Of a stretch of DNA of 64,000 nucleotides, positions 39,401 to 45,350 are shown piece by piece. Under the pieces are notes generated by a model. It was not told the DNA's origin. It did not search any database and saw only the letters and a program-made list of their open reading frames with translations. The stretch covers positions 744,001 through 808,000 of the forward strand of contig NZ_FOIJ01000001.1 in assembly GCF_900111745.1 (NCBI RefSeq). The letters are read 5' to 3'. Position 1 is the first letter of the stretch, and every line of letters starts with the position of its first letter. Both the position numbers and the translations under genes were made by a program. The stretch comes from Stigmatella erecta (GTDB lineage Bacteria; Myxococcota; Myxococcia; Myxococcales; Myxococcaceae).

Positions 39401-42400
39401 CCACCTCGACACCAGCTCCGGCGTGCACGCCTCTCCCGCCGCCGCCACCGTCTCCAACTTCGGCAGGTGCGCGGGCTCCAGCTGCATCAGCACCGAGGGC
39501 GTCAGCGTGGCCGTGGTGATGGCCTGCGCCTGCAGCAACTCCTGCAGCGGCGCCCCCGGCATCAGCGCTTCCTTCCCCGCCAGCACCAGGTGCGCTCCGC
39601 TCAGCAGCGCCGAGAACATCTCCCACACCGAGGCGTCGAACCCCAGCGACGAGAACTGCAGCACCCTCTTTCCCGGCCCCAGCCCCAGCACCTCCATCGC
39701 CGCTCTCGCCGTGTTGCACAACCCTCCGTGCTCCAGCAGCGTCCCCTTCGGCTTTCCCGTCGAGCCCGAGGTGTAGATGACGTACGCCAGGTGGCCCGCG
39801 CCTCCCTTTCGGGCCACGGGCGCCTGGCTCTGCTGGGCAATCTGCGCCCAGTCGGCATCCAGGCACACCACGCGCCCGGCCGTCTCAGGCAGCACCGGGA
39901 CCAGATGCTGCTGCGTCAGCAGCACCTCCAGCCCCGCGTCCTTCATCATGTACTCCAGCCGCTCGAAGGGCACCGCCGGGTCCAGCGGCACATACGCCCC
40001 TCCAGCCTTCAGCGTGCCCAGGATGCCCACCACCTGCTCCAACGAGCGTTCCACGCACAGGCCCACCCGGCTCTCCGGCCCGACCCCCATCCCCCTCAGC
40101 TCGTGCGCCAGCTGGTTGGCTCTCCCCTCCAGCTCCGCATAGCTCAGCTCCCTGCCCTCGTAGCTCACCGCCACCGCCTGCGGCGTTCGCTTCACCTGCT
40201 CCTCGAACAGCTCGTGCGCGCATTCCTCGGGCCGGCCAGCCACAGCCGTTGTGGCCCACTCCTCCAGCACTTGCCTCCGCTCCCCTTCCGAGAGCAGCGA
40301 GACGCGCCCAAGGGCCATCTCTGGCTGGGCCACCATGCGCTCCAGCGCGAGGCTCCAGTGCGCCAGCAACCGGTCAATGGTGGCGCTCTCGAACCGTCCC
40401 GCCTCGAAAGCGATTCTGAGCAGCAATCCCTGACGGTTGGGAATGACGGACGCAGCGATCGCGAACTGGGTCCGCTCGATGAACTCGGCGCCGCCCAGCG
40501 CGGAGTCCATCGGATAGTTCTCGAAGCTGTACAGGCTCTCGAACAGCGCCGTCCCGCGCGGCACCTCGCTCCACGCCTGGACCTGAGACAGCGGGCTGTA
40601 TTCGTGCTGGCGCAGCTCGTCCTGCCCGGACTGGAGGCGCTCCAGCCACGGCAGCACCGGCACCTGAGGCTCCAGGCGTACCCGCACCGGAAGCGTGTTG
40701 ATCAACAGCCCCATCACGGAATCGGAGCCCGGCAGCTCGGGCGGACGGCCCGCGAGCGTCGTGCCGAAGACGACGTCCGTGGAGCCGCCATGCTGGCCCA
40801 GCACGAGCCCCCACGCGCCCAACACCAGCGTGTTCAACGTCAGGCCGTGCTGACGCACGAAGGCCTGAAGCGCATCCGCCGAAACCCGGCCGATCTGCAG
40901 TTGCTGCTCGCCGTACCCCCGGGAGTCCTCCGCCGTCCACCCCGGCCGCTGGCCGTAAGGCAGCGGCGACGGCGTGGTGAACCCCTTGAGCGCCTGCCGC
41001 CAATAGGCCTCCGAACGGGAGGCATCCTGCCGCCGCAGCCACGCGATGTAATCGCGGTAAGAGGTTCCCCGCTGGAGGGGCAGCTCTTTCCCTGAAGAAA
41101 GGGCCTCGGAGTGGGCGTACAGCGCCTGGAACACCAGGCCCACACTCCATCCATCCAGCAGCAGGTGGTGGAAGCTGAACAAGCAGTGGTAGGCAGCCTC
41201 CCCAAGCCGGATGAGCGTCACGCGCATCAGCGGTGCCTGCGATAGCTCGAAGCCGCGGGAGCGATCCTCGCTCACGAGAGAGGAAAGCCGTGCCTTCTGC
41301 TCAGCTGCCGGAACGTCCCGCCAGTCGAGTTGCCGCCACGGCAACGGGACCGAGGGGAGAACGGCCTGGAGCGGCTCCGCCAAGCCCTCCCAGAGGAAGG
41401 CGGACCTGAGGACAGGGCTCTGCGCCAAGACCCGCTCCCAGGCTTTCTGGAAGGCGGAGACATCCAACGCGTGGGGAATGGCCCAGCTCACCTGCTCGAA
41501 ATACAAGTCCGTCCCAGGCGCCAGGTGCGCATGGTAGAGCAGCCCCTGCTGGAGCGGGGAGAGCGGATAGAGATCCTCGATGCGCGGGACCTGCTTCAGC
41601 ACCTGGTCCAGCGCGGCCCGGTCCAGCTGAGCCAGCGGGAAATCCGAGGGAACGTAGCGTGCCGCCTCGGGCGACGTGCGGCCCGCGATGAGGGTCCGCA
41701 GAGACGCCATGAAGTTCTGCGCCAGCGCCTCGATGGCCGCCCGCGCGTGGACGTTCTCGCTGTACAGCCAGGTCACCTCGAGCTTGCCGCCGAAGACGCG
41801 CGCCTCCACGGCCAGCAGGTGGGGCCGGCGGTGCTTCCTGCCGAACTCCGGTCCTCCCAGTTCTGGCGACAGCACGAAGGGCGCCGAGCCCTGCCCCATC
41901 AGGTCGATCTGTCCCCAGTAGTTGAAGCTCACCTCGGCCTGAGGGCGGGAAAGCAGCCCCTGCGCCGCGCCATCCTTCCGGAGGTAGCGCAACAGTCCGT
42001 AGCCGATGCCCCGATGGGGAAGCCGCCGCAGTTCCTCCCGGACGGACTCCAGAATGGGTGCGGGGCTCGTGGATTCCGGCAGGTCCAGCTGTACCGGGAA
42101 CAACGTCGTGAACCACCCCACCGTCCGGGAGAGGTTCACGTCCTCGAACAGTTCCTCGCGTCCGTGCCCTTCCAGATCAATGAGCACCTGGCGCGAGCCC
42201 GTCCACTGAGCCAAGGACTGCGCCAGTACCGCCAGCAGGACGTCATTGATGTGAGCCCGGTAGGCCCCCGGTACTTCCTGCAGCAGCGCGCGTGTCGGCT
42301 CTGGCTCCAGGGACACGGTCACACCGCGGGCCGAGTCCTGCGTATTGGCCCCGCCCACGCGGTCGACCGGCAGCGCCCGGACAGGCTCGCGGGGCTGCAG

Positions 42401-45277
42401 CCAATAGGCCCGTTCCTCATCCAGGGGAGACTGGGCGTATTCCTCCAGCTTCCCGGCCCATCGCTTGAAGGACGTCGTCTTGGCGGCCAGCACCACCGGT
42501 TCTCCCCGGCAGAGCTGCTGGTAAGCCGTATTCAGATCTTCCAGCAGGATGCGCCACGAGACGAAGTCCACCACGAAGTGATGAATGGCGATCAGCAGCC
42601 GCCCAGTCTGTCCCGCGCCGAGATGGAGCAATGCCGCGCGCAGCAACAGGCCCCGGGACAGCTCGAAGCCTTCTTGCAGCTCTTCCGCCACGGCCTCGAT
42701 CGCCGTCGCTCGCTGTGCCCCCGGAACGTGCGCCAGGTCCACCTGCCGCAGGGACACCTCCTGCGCCTGCGCCCCGTTGGACTGCTGCCAACGCCCACCT
42801 TCTTCGGTGAAGCACATGCGCAGGGCATCGTGGTGTTCGAGGAGCTTCCGCAGCGCCTGCTCCAGAAGCGCGGGCACCACCGGCTCGGTCACCTCGAAGA
42901 CCATGGCCTGCTTGAAGTGGTGCGGATCCGGCTGCTGCTGTTCCAGGAACCAGTGCTGAATCGGGGTCAGGGGAACCTGACCGGTGATGAGCCCTTGGTC
43001 ATCCAGAGCCCGGGCCTGCGTCACCAGGGGCGCCAGCGCGGCGAGGGTCGGATGCTGAAAGAGCTGCTTCGATGTGAAGCGGATCCCGGCTTGATGGGCC
43101 CGGGCCAGGATCTGCATCCCGATGATGGAATCACCACCCAGCAGGAAGAAGTTGTCGTGCCGGCCTACGCGCTCCAGCCGGAGCACCTTCGCCCAGATGG
43201 CCGCCAGCTCCTTCTCGACCGGAGTCTGGGGCGCAACGTACTCGCGCTCTGGCTCCAGCGCGTTCCAGTCCGGAGCGGGAAGCGCCTTCCGGTCGACCTT
43301 GCCGGTGAGGGCCAGCGGCAGCGCCTCCAGCCTCACGAACGCCGAGGGCACCATGTACTCCGGCAGTTTCTGCTTCAGCGCGCTTCTGAGCGCCTCACTG
43401 CTGGGCATGGGCTGCTTGCCACCCCCCACCACGTACGCCACCAGCCTCCTCACCCCTGGCACATCCTCCCTCACCACCACCACCGCCTCGCTCAGCCCCT
43501 CCTGCTGGCTCAGCGCCGCCTCCACTTCCTCCAGCTCAATCCGGAAGCCCCTGAGCTTCACCTGGAAGTCCATCCGCCCCAGGTACTCAATCTCCCCACT
43601 CTCCAACCACCTCACCCGGTCCCCCGTCCGGTACAGCCTCGCTCCGGGCTTCTCACTGAACGGGTGGGGGATGAAACGCTCCGCCGTCAGCTCTGCCCTC
43701 CCCAGGTACCCTCGCGCCAGCCCCGCACCTCCCACGCACAGCTCTCCGGCCACACCCACCGGCACCACCCTCTGCCCCTCGTCCAGCACGTACACCTGCA
43801 CGTGGGGCAACGCTCGCCCGATGGTCGGCCTCCCCTCCTCCACCTGCGAGTTCTGCGTCGCGCAGATCGTCACCTCCGTGGGGCCATAGGCATTGATGAA
43901 CCGCCGGCCTGGCTTCCACCTCGACACCAGCTCCGGCGTGCACGCCTCTCCCGCCGCCGCCACCGTCTCCAACTTCGGCAGGTGCGCGGGCTCCAGCTGC
44001 ATCAGCACCGAGGGCGTCAGCGTGGCCGTGGTGATGGCCTGCGCCTGCAGCAACTCCTGCAGCGGCGCCCCCGGCATCAGCGCTTCCTTCCCCGCCAGCA
44101 CCAGGTGCGCTCCGCTCAGCAGCGCCGAGAACATCTCCCACACCGAGGCGTCGAACCCCAGCGACGAGAACTGCAGCACCCTCTTTCCCGGCCCCAGCCC
44201 CAGCACCTCCATCGCCGCTCTCGCCGTGTTGCACAACCCTCCGTGCTCCAGCAGCGTCCCCTTCGGCTTTCCCGTCGAGCCCGAGGTGTAGATGACGTAC
44301 GCCAGGTGGCCCGCGCCTCCCTTTCGGGCCACGGGCGCCTGGCTCTGCTGGGCAATCTGCGCCCAGTCGGCATCCAGGCACACCACGCGCCCGGCCGTCG
44401 CGGGCAACCCCGGGACCAGATGCTGCTGCGTCAGCAGCACCTCCAGCCCCGCGTCCTTCATCATGTACTCCAGCCGCTCGAAGGGCACCGCCGGGTCCAG
44501 CGGCACATACGCCCCTCCGGCCTTCAGCGTGCCCAGGATGCCCACCACCTGCTCCAACGAGCGTTCCACGCACAGGCCCACCCGGCTCTCCGGCCCGACC
44601 CCCATCCCCCTCAGCTCGTGCGCCAGCTGGTTGGCTCTCCCCTCCAGCTCCGCATAGCTCAGCTCCCTGCCCTCGTAGCTCACCGCCACCGCCTGCGGCG
44701 TTCGCCTCACCTGCTCCTCGAACAACTCGTGCGCGCACTCGCCAGCCGACATGCTCACTCTCGCCTCGTTCCACTTCTGATACGGAGAGGGCTCCAGCAG
44801 CCTGGGCGCCTTGCCCGAAACGAGCGCGCCATAAACGGTGGCCAGTTCGTGCCCGAGCACTTCAGGCGAGGCCTCATCGGCGACGAGCCGGTGCATGCAC
44901 AGCAGGAGCACGTGCTCCTGGCTCCCGAGACGCAGCAGCGCCGCGCGCAGCAACGGACCCTGGCCCGGATCAAACGGCCGCTGGGCTTGTTCCAGAGCCA
45001 CCTCCCTGCACTCCGCCTCTCCCGCCTGCGGCAGATCGATGACCGTCAGCGACAGGGGGGCGTGCAGGCTCGGATGGCGCTGAATGAGCACATCAAAACT
45101 TTGCTCCAGCAACGGCACATCCAGCGTGCCCGAGATGCGAAAGCCGCCCTGCACACAGGAAAACGCATTCGCTCTCACGTTCTTGGAGTGCGAGAGAGGC
45201 TCTGGAACCCACGAACACGGGACGAAAAGAGAAGCGGGCGCTCCTTCTTCGTGCTTCCGATCTCGAATCTTTTCCAT
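27485..45277 (-). CDS. Five-module non-ribosomal peptide synthetase (5930 aa)
   Basis: Domains by approximate residue: degenerate half C (20-175), A1 (180-665), T1 (Ser ~717), E (765-1210), C (1232-1660), A2 (1684-2163), T2 (~2223), C (2299-2740), A3 (2758-3245), T3 (~3304), C (3362-3800), A4 (3822-4300), T4 (~4359), C (4416-4850), A5 (4874-5352), T5 (~5410), C (5467-5930). There is no thioesterase or reductase. Pocket residues read by aligning with GrsA: A1 and A2 D-A-W-T-A-A-A-I-C-K (GrsA Phe is DAWTIAAICK, so aromatic); A3 D-L-T-K-I-G-E-V-G-K (Asn type); A4 and A5 D-A-Q-M-V-G-Q-I-T-K (not assigned). The E domain keeps HHFVVDFVSW. The ATG at 45277 has no clear RBS. The first C-like region lacks motif C1 and the whole second lobe, and has HRLVADEAS for HHxxxDGxS. 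Confidence 0.95.
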   Translation of the reverse strand: MEKIRDRKHEEGAPASLFVPCSWVPEPLSHSKNVRANAFSCVQGGFRISGTLDVPLLEQSFDVLIQRHPSLHAPLSLTVIDLPQAGEAECREVALEQAQRPFDPGQGPLLRAALLRLGSQEHVLLLCMHRLVADEASPEVLGHELATVYGALVSGKAPRLLEPSPYQKWNEARVSMSAGECAHELFEEQVRRTPQAVAVSYEGRELSYAELEGRANQLAHELRGMGVGPESRVGLCVERSLEQVVGILGTLKAGGAYVPLDPAVPFERLEYMMKDAGLEVLLTQQHLVPGLPATAGRVVCLDADWAQIAQQSQAPVARKGGAGHLAYVIYTSGSTGKPKGTLLEHGGLCNTARAAMEVLGLGPGKRVLQFSSLGFDASVWEMFSALLSGAHLVLAGKEALMPGAPLQELLQAQAITTATLTPSVLMQLEPAHLPKLETVAAAGEACTPELVSRWKPGRRFINAYGPTEVTICATQNSQVEEGRPTIGRALPHVQVYVLDEGQRVVPVGVAGELCVGGAGLARGYLGRAELTAERFIPHPFSEKPGARLYRTGDRVRWLESGEIEYLGRMDFQVKLRGFRIELEEVEAALSQQEGLSEAVVVVREDVPGVRRLVAYVVGGGKQPMPSSEALRSALKQKLPEYMVPSAFVRLEALPLALTGKVDRKALPAPDWNALEPEREYVAPQTPVEKELAAIWAKVLRLERVGRHDNFFLLGGDSIIGMQILARAHQAGIRFTSKQLFQHPTLAALAPLVTQARALDDQGLITGQVPLTPIQHWFLEQQQPDPHHFKQAMVFEVTEPVVPALLEQALRKLLEHHDALRMCFTEEGGRWQQSNGAQAQEVSLRQVDLAHVPGAQRATAIEAVAEELQEGFELSRGLLLRAALLHLGAGQTGRLLIAIHHFVVDFVSWRILLEDLNTAYQQLCRGEPVVLAAKTTSFKRWAGKLEEYAQSPLDEERAYWLQPREPVRALPVDRVGGANTQDSARGVTVSLEPEPTRALLQEVPGAYRAHINDVLLAVLAQSLAQWTGSRQVLIDLEGHGREELFEDVNLSRTVGWFTTLFPVQLDLPESTSPAPILESVREELRRLPHRGIGYGLLRYLRKDGAAQGLLSRPQAEVSFNYWGQIDLMGQGSAPFVLSPELGGPEFGRKHRRPHLLAVEARVFGGKLEVTWLYSENVHARAAIEALAQNFMASLRTLIAGRTSPEAARYVPSDFPLAQLDRAALDQVLKQVPRIEDLYPLSPLQQGLLYHAHLAPGTDLYFEQVSWAIPHALDVSAFQKAWERVLAQSPVLRSAFLWEGLAEPLQAVLPSVPLPWRQLDWRDVPAAEQKARLSSLVSEDRSRGFELSQAPLMRVTLIRLGEAAYHCLFSFHHLLLDGWSVGLVFQALYAHSEALSSGKELPLQRGTSYRDYIAWLRRQDASRSEAYWRQALKGFTTPSPLPYGQRPGWTAEDSRGYGEQQLQIGRVSADALQAFVRQHGLTLNTLVLGAWGLVLGQHGGSTDVVFGTTLAGRPPELPGSDSVMGLLINTLPVRVRLEPQVPVLPWLERLQSGQDELRQHEYSPLSQVQAWSEVPRGTALFESLYSFENYPMDSALGGAEFIERTQFAIAASVIPNRQGLLLRIAFEAGRFESATIDRLLAHWSLALERMVAQPEMALGRVSLLSEGERRQVLEEWATTAVAGRPEECAHELFEEQVKRTPQAVAVSYEGRELSYAELEGRANQLAHELRGMGVGPESRVGLCVERSLEQVVGILGTLKAGGAYVPLDPAVPFERLEYMMKDAGLEVLLTQQHLVPVLPETAGRVVCLDADWAQIAQQSQAPVARKGGAGHLAYVIYTSGSTGKPKGTLLEHGGLCNTARAAMEVLGLGPGKRVLQFSSLGFDASVWEMFSALLSGAHLVLAGKEALMPGAPLQELLQAQAITTATLTPSVLMQLEPAHLPKLETVAAAGEACTPELVSRWKPGRRFINAYGPTEVTICATQNSQVEEGRPTIGRALPHVQVYVLDEGQRLVPVGVAGELCVGGAGLARGYLGRAELTAERFIPHPFSEEPGARLYRTGDRVRWLESGEIEYLGRMDFQVKLRGFRIELEEVEAALSQQEGLSEAVVVVREDVPGVRRLVAYVVGGGKQPMPSSEALRSALKQKLPEYMVPSAFVRLEALPLALTGKVDRRALPVPTLDGDGRREGFVEPRTEVERKLAEVWASVLKQPRIGVHDNFFELGGDSISSMQIVARAHQVGLKVTSKQLFQHQTIAELGPVVVEAGGAHVQGVVRNLDPLKASDFPLARLDPATLERVLKQHPGAEDIYPLSPLQQGMLFHALLSVELGMYFEQAVWRFGGTLQAPAFRRAWQELVDRNPILRTGFFWGEVPEPLQVVHPRVELPWQELDWREVPAAERHSRLESFLQEDRARGFELSRPPMMRVAIVRMGDNDSWIIWSFHHVLLDGWSASLLLKDLFELYEAFVQGRQIQLPPRPAFREYIAWLQGQDSTEAQAYWTRELQGFTAPTPLPGARSLDRTGSESSQQREREVQFSEASTEAVQAFARKHKLTVNTVAQAAWALVLGRYSGEPEIVFGSTLAGRPPELTGAEAIVGVLINTLPVRVRLPAGAVLLKWLQDLQAHQLEQRQHQHCALVQIQKWSEVPRERALFDSLFVFDYPMDASEKERLGILDAETFRPSQRTNYPLTATLGFPRGKLELRLAHEPHAFDAALIDQVLEHWKLALERIVAAPEQRLRELQLLTEQERQQVLETWNQTEAEYPREQCVHQWFEAQAARTPEAVAVRSGSEQVTYGELNRRANQLAQLLVKKGVGPEKLVGLCTERTVETVVGLLGILKAGGAYVPLDPAYPRERLAYMMEDTGATVLVTQAALVSRFSELKAQVVCLDSEQADLAQQPEHAPVSGVTSRNLAYVIYTSGSTGKPKGAMLEHQGVCNYLRWSAREYRVEEGQGAPVHSSISFDLTVTSLVLPLVVGRPVVMVGEEEGVEGLGEVLKAGENYSLVKLTPTHLKVLAQQLKPEEVKGRTRAFIIGGEGLSAESLRYWREHAPQTRLINEYGPTETVVGCSIYEVAAADAAEGAVPIGHPIANTQLYVLDGQMQVVPKGVAGELYIGGEGVGRGYLGRAELTAERFVPDPFRGEEGARLYKTGDLVKRQADGKLEYLGRLDTQVKVRGYRIELGEIEAVLAKHPAVHESVAVVREDGPSGARLVAYVTAHPGQTVREDELRALLSGTLPEYMVPAAFMVLEKLPVTQNGKVDRRALPAPVARESESFTAPRSPSEELVAGIWAQLLGVPRVGRHDNFFALGGHSLLAMQVASRLRTAFQMELPLRWLFEAPTVSALAQRVDSSRHELHASEGLKLAPVPREHPLPLSFSQQRLWFLDQLSPGDPSFNLTLAARVTGPLDAGRLEWSLRELCNRHEALRTTFATVQGQTVQVISPEPRLQLSVVDLSGLPGQEREAEVQRRADEDAARPFDLTKGPLLRAQLLCLAPQEGVLLLALHHIVTDGWSMGLFFKELGALYEAHGRGEASPLPALSLQYADYAVWQRNWLSGEVLEGQLSYWRKQLSGAPAVLELPTDRPRPAVRTTRGALAVGPKLPAALIRALRGMAQKEGVTFFMLMEAAFHALLHRYSGQEDISVGTTIAGRNRTETEPLIGLFINTLVLRVNLGGDPTFRELLGRVREVALGAYAHQDVPFERLVDELAPTRSLSHSPLFQVVFDVGLSAGGPPAALADLQLSPLRTQITTTKFDLAFLMVDHEDGMVGLCQYSTELYEEETVQRMLGHLTTLLEAVAGNAEQRVSKLPLMSAQERQRVVEEWNATSAEMAPACLHEVFAQQAERTPEAVAVSYEGTELSYRQVEVYANQLANYLRERGVGPDVVVGLCLDKGVELVVGVLGILKAGGAYLPLDAAHPMERLGYMLSDAGAPVLVTQERLAYEVPSYGEQRVLLDVEWEQFTQQPVQAPEVEVVPENLAYVIYTSGSTGKPKGVLIEHRSVLNTLRGSQRESQMGPGQRLMPFASIGFDAAVQELLLPLLHGGTVVFAPPEALMPGPEMARFIREQGITQLMVATPVLAALPYEEDSPLRTLVVGGEACPGELVDRWAPGRRFIQQYGPTEASITTASKRCEAGQGKPPFGKPYPNTRLYVLGKELEPVPVGVTGELYIGGEGVGRGYLGRAELTASSFIPDPFSAQPGARLYRTGDRAKYRADGNLEFMGRADGQVKLRGYRIELGEIEAVVNKYQGVRDGVVVVREEETGNKRLVAYVVPQPEEELETERLKAFLAERLPEYMVPTAFVVMEALPLTPNGKVDHKALPPPGQSETAVDRYVAPRNQTEELVAGIWSDLLDVEKVGVHDDFFDLGGHSLMATRVLSRIRDTLQVELAVSQLFAFPTVAGLARIIVSSDDSQGLQSPSILPVPRDEEIPLSFAQERLWFMDQLEPGSALFNVPIALRFKGQLDAEALEKSFQEIIRRHEVLRTNFVATGDKAAQVISPDLLFQMPVVELSSLPEQEREEEVRRRASEDAHKPFALDKEPLVRAQLLRLSPDEHVLLLSMHHIVNDAWSGGIFFRELASLYQGFMAGSPVSLPALPIQYADYTVWQRNWLSGEVLEGQLVYWRKQLAGAPAVLELPTDRPRPAVRTTRGASVGGFELSAQVTRALRGLAQREGVTLFMLMEAAFHALLHRYSGQEDISVGTTIAGRNRTETEPLIGLFMNTLVLRVNLGGDPTFRELLGRVREVALGAYAHQDVPFERLVDELAPTRSLSHSPLFQVVFDLRNAMSNPHLGDLQISGVKAKTVTTKFDLALMTFEQGDGLAGFCDYSTELYEEETVQRMLGHLTTLLEAVAGNAEQRVSKLPLMSAQERQRVVEEWNATSAEMEPACLHEVFAKQAERTPEAVAVSYEGTELSYRQVEVYANQLANYLRERGVGPDVVVGLCLDKGVELVVGVLGILKAGGAYLPLDAAHPMERLGYMLSDAGAPVLVTQERLAYEVPSYGEQRVLLDVEWEQFTQQPVQAPEVEVVPENLAYVIYTSGSTGKPKGVLIEHRSVLNTLRGSQRESQMGPGQRLMPFASIGFDAAVQELLLPLLHGGTVVFAPPEALMPGPEMARFIREQGITQLMVATPVLAALPYEEDSPLRTLVVGGEACPGELVDRWAPGRRFIQQYGPTEASITTASKRCEAGQGKPPFGKPYPNTRLYVLGKELEPVPVGVTGELYIGGEGVGRGYLGRAELTASSFIPDPFSAQPGARLYRTGDRAKYRADGNLEFMGRADGQVKLRGYRIELGEIEAVVSKYQGVREGLVVIREEAGNKKLVAYVVPQPEEELETERLKAFLAERLPEYMVPTAFVVMEALPLTPNGKVDHKALPPPGQSETAVDRYVAPRNQTEELVVGIWSEVLGVDKVGVHDDFFDLGGHSLMSVKILSRIRAIFDVELAVLDIFEQPTVARLVEKIVASRAGSKGPQPPPIVPGPPAEYVPLSYAQQLAWMPGKLPPEDPVNLVPLIFRLEGLLDADALARGLEEMVHRHEALRTTFPLVDGVPVQRIHPALSVELPVMDLSHLPEDRREAEALKQTEVHLGLPFDMAHGPLLRFGLFRLSEREHVLFLGMHHVLTDFESASVFLGELEALYSAYRDGKPSPLAPVALQYRDYTLWEQQWMQEGGLERLRAYWERKLTPLPEALQLPFDRAPTGEEGFEGASHTFELPTPLSDQVRAFCVKEGLTPFLFMLAVFEAFLSRSARQENLLISFTQANRTRAECEKMLGVFANITLLRGDVSGNPSFRELLGRVRDGFLEAFEHADMPYVEKARMLEGSSQGLRRSPVQIGFAFPSQSAAAALGFADLMAVPLALPRKEWAPLDLSLSMSQGPQGFVGRFNYRTRLFETATIQALETYFQVLVECVIADPEQPLQSLPSHPLFAEPSSRISSLHNSTGTQVAS
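29050..31510 (-). repeat. Module-sized direct repeat: NRPS module 5 copy
   Basis: Covers the second lobe of the C domain, all of A5 and the front of T5. It matches 32206-34672 at an offset of 3156 bp across the A domain, which becomes 3162 bp in the C domain because of a two-codon difference. The swap unit (C second lobe, A, T) is a recognised recombination unit in NRPS evolution. Confidence 0.8.
32206..34672 (-). repeat. Module-sized direct repeat: NRPS module 4 copy
   Basis: Partner of 29050-31510. A4 and A5 share the same pocket residues, so the same amino acid is expected twice in a row. Confidence 0.8.
38774..40226 (-). repeat. Near-identical direct repeat: NRPS A2 copy
   Basis: This ~1.45-kb stretch, the A2 adenylation domain, matches 43289-44741 (A1) almost base for base at a constant offset of 4515 bp. 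Antisense frames inside it translate to identical 132-residue strings in both copies. Flanking T, C and E domains are not conserved to this degree, so the unit is the A domain alone. Confidence 0.85.
43289..44741 (-). repeat. Near-identical direct repeat: NRPS A1 copy
   Basis: Partner of 38774-40226. Visible protein differences between the copies are few (for example VRRTPQ/VKRTPQ, GLPATAG/VLPETAG, EKPGAR/EEPGAR), which implies recent duplication or gene conversion. Confidence 0.85.
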
Positions 45278-45350
45278 CGGTTACAGTATTTTCCTGATAA
45301 CACTAATTTACAATAGGCCCTTCTTATACTACCTTACCCCCGCCCGATAA
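45278..45350. promoter_or_regulatory. Bidirectional promoter region between the NRPS and permease arms
   Basis: Only 73 bp, distinctly AT-rich in a GC-rich region. Leftward, TTGTAA and AATACT are separated by 17 bases, with AATACT 7 bases from the NRPS ATG, which would give a nearly leaderless message. Rightward, TATACT at 45325-45330 is a possible -10 for the permease operon. Both are predictions by eye; their overlap would couple the two arms of the cluster. Confidence 0.45.

Noticed and set aside
41330-45316. 1328-codon plus-strand ORF opposite the NRPS
   Set aside because: His/Arg/Leu-rich antisense translation; the NRPS frame contains intact A, T, C and E motifs.
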